Source: G039029935 sp039029935 (lineage in GTDB: Bacteria > Chloroflexota > Anaerolineae > Caldilineales > Caldilineaceae). Taken from it: 7,883 nucleotides of DNA. The stretch covers positions 1-7,883 of the forward strand of contig JBCCFC010000634.1 in assembly GCA_039029935.1 (NCBI GenBank), written 5' to 3'. Each line of letters opens with the position of its first letter. The stretch's first letter is position 1. The notes beneath the pieces were generated by a model that made no database searches, was not told where the DNA came from, and saw nothing but the letters and a program-made list of their open reading frames with translations. This document shows positions 6,401-7,883 of this stretch, in pieces. The translations under genes were made by a program, and so were the position numbers.

Positions 6401-7787
6401 GCTGCTGACGCGCGATGTTGCTGCCGATAAAAATCAATCCAGCCGCTACCTCACCAACGTAATCGCCCTGCGCACCTTACTCTGGCTGGTCACTATGCCT
6501 GTGCTAGCCCTTGTTACGATTGGCTATCGAAACATTGACAGTTTTGCCAGCCGCTTTGCCTTTCTTGTTGGCGGTGGCGATGCGGGTGTGACCAGTATTG
6601 GCATGGCCGAAATTCAGGCAATTGCCCTATTGGGGGCGGCCATGCTCTTTGCCAATTGGGCAGATGCGTTGAGTAGCTGCTTTTATGCGTTTGAAAAAAT
6701 GGAATATCCAGCAGGGTTAGCCAACGCCGTGTCCTTACTCAAGGTGACATTTGGGGCCTTGGTCCTGCTGCTGGGATGGGGATTTGTGGGATTGGCAGGT
6801 GTCAGCCTTGTCATCAACATGGTTCAGGTCGTCTGGCTCTATAACCTGCTGCGTGGGACACTCTTCAAACCACAATGGCACTGGGATTGGGGACTACAAA
6901 AATGGATGGTCGCCACCAGTGGACCACTGATGATCAATCATCTGTTGGCAACCATTTTCTGGCGCATTGATGTATGGATATTGTTCCCCTTGGCAGGTGC
7001 GGCCAGCGTCGGCCTGTACAGCGTCGGTCTCAAGTATCTGGATGGCTTAAATATTTTCCCTAGCCTGTTTACGATGGCAATTTTCCCGCTACTAAGTCGC
7101 TATGCGAATAAGAAAGAGACAGGAGAAGATGGCGAGGCGGATACCTTATTGTCGTCATATATCGCGGGTTTGCGCTTACTGGTCATTCTCAGTCTGCCCA
7201 TTGCAATGGTTGTCACCGTGCTGGCAGAGCCGCTGGTCCTATTGGTTGGTGGTGCGCTCTATCTCAATGTGCCAGAGACCGTAACCCTCTTTGGTCGCCA
7301 AATCACGTACATGGGTGGGGCGGCATTGGCCCTCCAAGTCATCATCTGGAGCATTCCCATTGGCTTTGTCAACAGTATCACCCAATTTGTCCTCATCGCC
7401 GTCAACCAACAACGCTATCTGACCAAAGCATTCATCATCGGCGTCGTCTTTAACACGGTCGGCAACTTGCTGGTCATCCCACAGTTTGGCTATCTTGGCG
7501 CAGCCGTTGTCACCATCGCCAGCGAATTTAGCCTACTCTTCCCCTTCTATTATAGTGTCAGACGCCATGTCGGGATTGTGCCTTGGGTATCGGTGTTTAT
7601 ATCGCCTGTATTGTCCATTGCCGCAATGGGTGGGAGCATCTATTGGTTGCAGTCAGTGGGTGTTGTATCGTTGATGGCTGTGATTATTGGCGGGATAGTC
7701 TATGTTGGGGCATTGATGGTCACAGGGGCGTTTCGGCATTCCGAGTTGGAGCCGCTACGAGAGGTGATTCCATACCGACTATCATGA
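3426..7787 (+). CDS. YfhO-type membrane protein fused to a Wzx/MOP-type flippase
   Basis: One uninterrupted 1453-residue frame holds two complete membrane modules. Residues 1-920 form a YfhO-family (GT-C-like) protein: a first helix at about 18-38, then the extracytoplasmic PFDNL (48-52), where D50 is a candidate GT-C catalytic Asp. LLSDLVLQNTVWK starts at 71 and GQLPLWNP spans 93-100. Many helices follow to about 592, then a soluble extracytoplasmic domain (593-892) with LLDLMNVKYV (714-723) and the conserved TDAYFPGWKAYV (837-848), and a last helix at about 893-914. A short polar linker (about 915-934, PTQSDESFAGEV) leads into a flippase of the polysaccharide-transporter (RfbX/Wzx, MOP) superfamily. 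It opens with VRLLGPEGTGKYYF (961-974) and continues with about a dozen helices to the end. Base composition and codon style do not change at the join, near nucleotide 6200, and I see no ribosome binding site that would start the second module on its own. The likely role is sugar transfer outside the membrane coupled to movement of a lipid-linked glycan. The start at 3426 fits a short polar N-terminus before the first helix but has a weak ribosome binding site. Confidence 0.88.
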   Translation: MNHTLSRYITLVRARKADFLALLALIALPIFWFFPVLFTPLTHQTLLPFDNLSGFQPWANFQNVSIPHNELLSDLVLQNTVWKHFIRQTISVGQLPLWNPQLFTGQPFLASGQASTFYPLNVLFYTLPLELAYGWFTALQISIAGINMYLLGRVLRLQPLAALYSGIVYMFSGFLIVSVVFTMFIAAVPWLPLLLAIIEHIIRKQESKGNRRFHPTPYVLGGAVVIGVMVLAGHPELIYYTLLVAGAYTAVRLLWSWRIIGSMRLLNLSAWLLGIVVLGIGLGGVQLIPLLELLPLNFREGSASYEEVVGWAWPSRHVLTFFIPDIFGNPSHHHWYDLWQERWEPASFNALGERTRTIFWGIKNYVEGGNYLGILTWLLAGIAVLGTAWEQFQTRDTSISTVTTRPLVVWFCVILALLSLLFAFGTPLYALLFYGLPGWNQLHSPFRWVFPFTLSMAILSGVGLQLLSRSITKSLMTRTTSWLALLVSVAGLAVIAIVFVSMATPTPFIQFSQRVVDGSDLAQMIFSGGHMFWGYQSLNLLKLGIFTLLSGVGVWLYVRSRLYDSHEGSNQHWSLVVGIGLLVLLCVDLYAAHGRFNPSTDSRLSPLNPDNYPPVVNFLNQYDPSPTLSETESGGEPLSLWRFTTFNLPGEKTFNANTGMYYGWHDIRGYDSIIPRQYVQLLNRIAPQENELLYNRIAPLYANVQAYEILNNPLLDLMNVKYVLTEHFIPNPEWTEIYRDNSIGIYENQTVIQRAFIVPEARIANVDEQPLEEANLKEVVFLDAQVRDMTSNDLATELGDALRRASPEIADVQISRYTANDVFLDVNLSDRGWLVLTDAYFPGWKAYVRPFGGQQNEETELQIYRANGAFRAVYLPDDGQWTVRFVYTPMSFKLGLYVSFLAFMTLMLLMLYWGWGKYYRPTQSDESFAGEVRTVAKNSVVPMVLNLVNKATDFAFAMLYVRLLGPEGTGKYYFVVALYGIFEIISRYGLGTLLTRDVAADKNQSSRYLTNVIALRTLLWLVTMPVLALVTIGYRNIDSFASRFAFLVGGGDAGVTSIGMAEIQAIALLGAAMLFANWADALSSCFYAFEKMEYPAGLANAVSLLKVTFGALVLLLGWGFVGLAGVSLVINMVQVVWLYNLLRGTLFKPQWHWDWGLQKWMVATSGPLMINHLLATIFWRIDVWILFPLAGAASVGLYSVGLKYLDGLNIFPSLFTMAIFPLLSRYANKKETGEDGEADTLLSSYIAGLRLLVILSLPIAMVVTVLAEPLVLLVGGALYLNVPETVTLFGRQITYMGGAALALQVIIWSIPIGFVNSITQFVLIAVNQQRYLTKAFIIGVVFNTVGNLLVIPQFGYLGAAVVTIASEFSLLFPFYYSVRRHVGIVPWVSVFISPVLSIAAMGGSIYWLQSVGVVSLMAVIIGGIVYVGALMVTGAFRHSELEPLREVIPYRLS

Positions 7788-7799
7788 TATTGTCTATAT

Positions 7800-7828
7800 T
7801 TGACCTACCGGATCAATTGTGCTAACCT
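7800..7828 (+). promoter_or_regulatory. Possible promoter for the next gene
   Basis: TTGACC (7800-7805) matches five of six -35 consensus bases. After 17 bases comes TAACCT (7823-7828), a modest -10 preceded by TGC, an extended -10 feature. The start point would be near 7835, about 45 bases before the ATG at 7881. This suggests the next gene has its own promoter and is not simply read through from the fusion gene. Confidence 0.4.
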
Positions 7829-7832
7829 GCAT

Positions 7833-7844
7833 TTATGTACATAA
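7833..7844. promoter_or_regulatory. Perfect 12-bp palindrome at the putative transcription start
   Basis: TTATGTACATAA is fully self-complementary. It overlaps the start point predicted from the promoter-like pair just upstream, so a repressor operator is a reasonable guess. A 12-bp AT-rich palindrome can also occur by chance. Confidence 0.35.
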
Positions 7845-7867
7845 CAGTTTTCTTGTATTGTCCAATG

Positions 7868-7874
7868 AAAGGAG
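7868..7874 (+). promoter_or_regulatory. Strong ribosome binding site for the gene at the right edge
   Basis: AAAGGAG sits six bases before the ATG at 7881-7883. It is the only near-consensus Shine-Dalgarno site in the window; the starts at 1669, 2591 and 3426 lack one. It fixes the start of the downstream gene with good confidence. Confidence 0.8.
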
Positions 7875-7880
7875 ATACAT

Positions 7881-7883
7881 ATG
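7881..7883 (+). CDS. Start codon of a gene running off the right edge
   Basis: Only the ATG is inside the window. It is supported by the well-placed AAAGGAG and by promoter-like bases upstream. Nothing can be said about the product. Confidence 0.65.

Noticed and set aside
6048..6437. Reverse-strand open frame of 129 codons across the fusion junction
   Set aside because: It overlaps the clearly coding forward frame and its sequence has no family features; it is a by-product of the forward codon pattern.
6228..7787. The flippase as a separate gene starting inside the long frame
   Set aside because: The frame is continuous, there is no stop before it, and the first usable internal ATG (6252) lies inside the first flippase helix with no ribosome binding site close upstream.
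7780..7789. TATCATGATA palindrome at the stop codon of the fusion gene
   Set aside because: A 10-base palindrome of this composition is expected by chance and it overlaps coding sequence.

Overview
The window looks like part of a bacterial chromosome. It holds four complete forward-strand genes, and the first codon of a fifth lies on the last three bases. The coding regions are roughly balanced in GC, while the first ~390 bases are clearly AT-rich. The gene types point to surface-glycan metabolism: a ROK sugar kinase, a Wzz-like chain-length regulator without a kinase domain, a DPM1-like GT2 enzyme and a large YfhO-type membrane protein. From the style of the YfhO and Wzz-like proteins, Chloroflexota is my best guess for the host. 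No rRNA, tRNA or marker gene is present to confirm it.

Layout. 1-394: AT-rich non-coding DNA with a 29-base tandem repeat at the left edge and an operator-like palindrome upstream of the first gene. 395-1378: ROK-family fructokinase-type sugar kinase with a zinc-site motif. 1379-1668: non-coding stretch with several consecutive stem-loops. 1669-2487: Wzz/CpsC-like polysaccharide co-polymerase. 2488-2590: gap with a perfect 20-bp inverted repeat. 2591-3316: polyprenyl-phosphate mannose (DPM1-like) synthase. 3317-3425: gap with a REP-like palindrome. 3426-7787: a 1453-residue protein joining a complete YfhO-type GT-C-like module (about residues 1-920) to a complete Wzx/MOP-type flippase module (about residues 930-1453). 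7788-7883: promoter-like bases, a palindrome and a strong Shine-Dalgarno sequence ahead of the next gene.

How the genes may work together (inference). The kinase would supply a hexose 6-phosphate. The GT2 enzyme would load a sugar onto a polyprenyl phosphate on the cytoplasmic face. The flippase half of the fusion would move a lipid-linked glycan across the membrane, and the YfhO half would transfer sugar on the outer face. The Wzz-like protein would set polymer length. The most notable feature is the single-chain YfhO-flippase fusion next to a polyprenyl-P-sugar synthase. It resembles the known three-component glycosylation scheme (GT2 + flippase + GT-C, as in CsbB/GtcA-type flippase/YfhO) compressed into two genes, but with a MOP-type flippase in place of a GtrA-type one.
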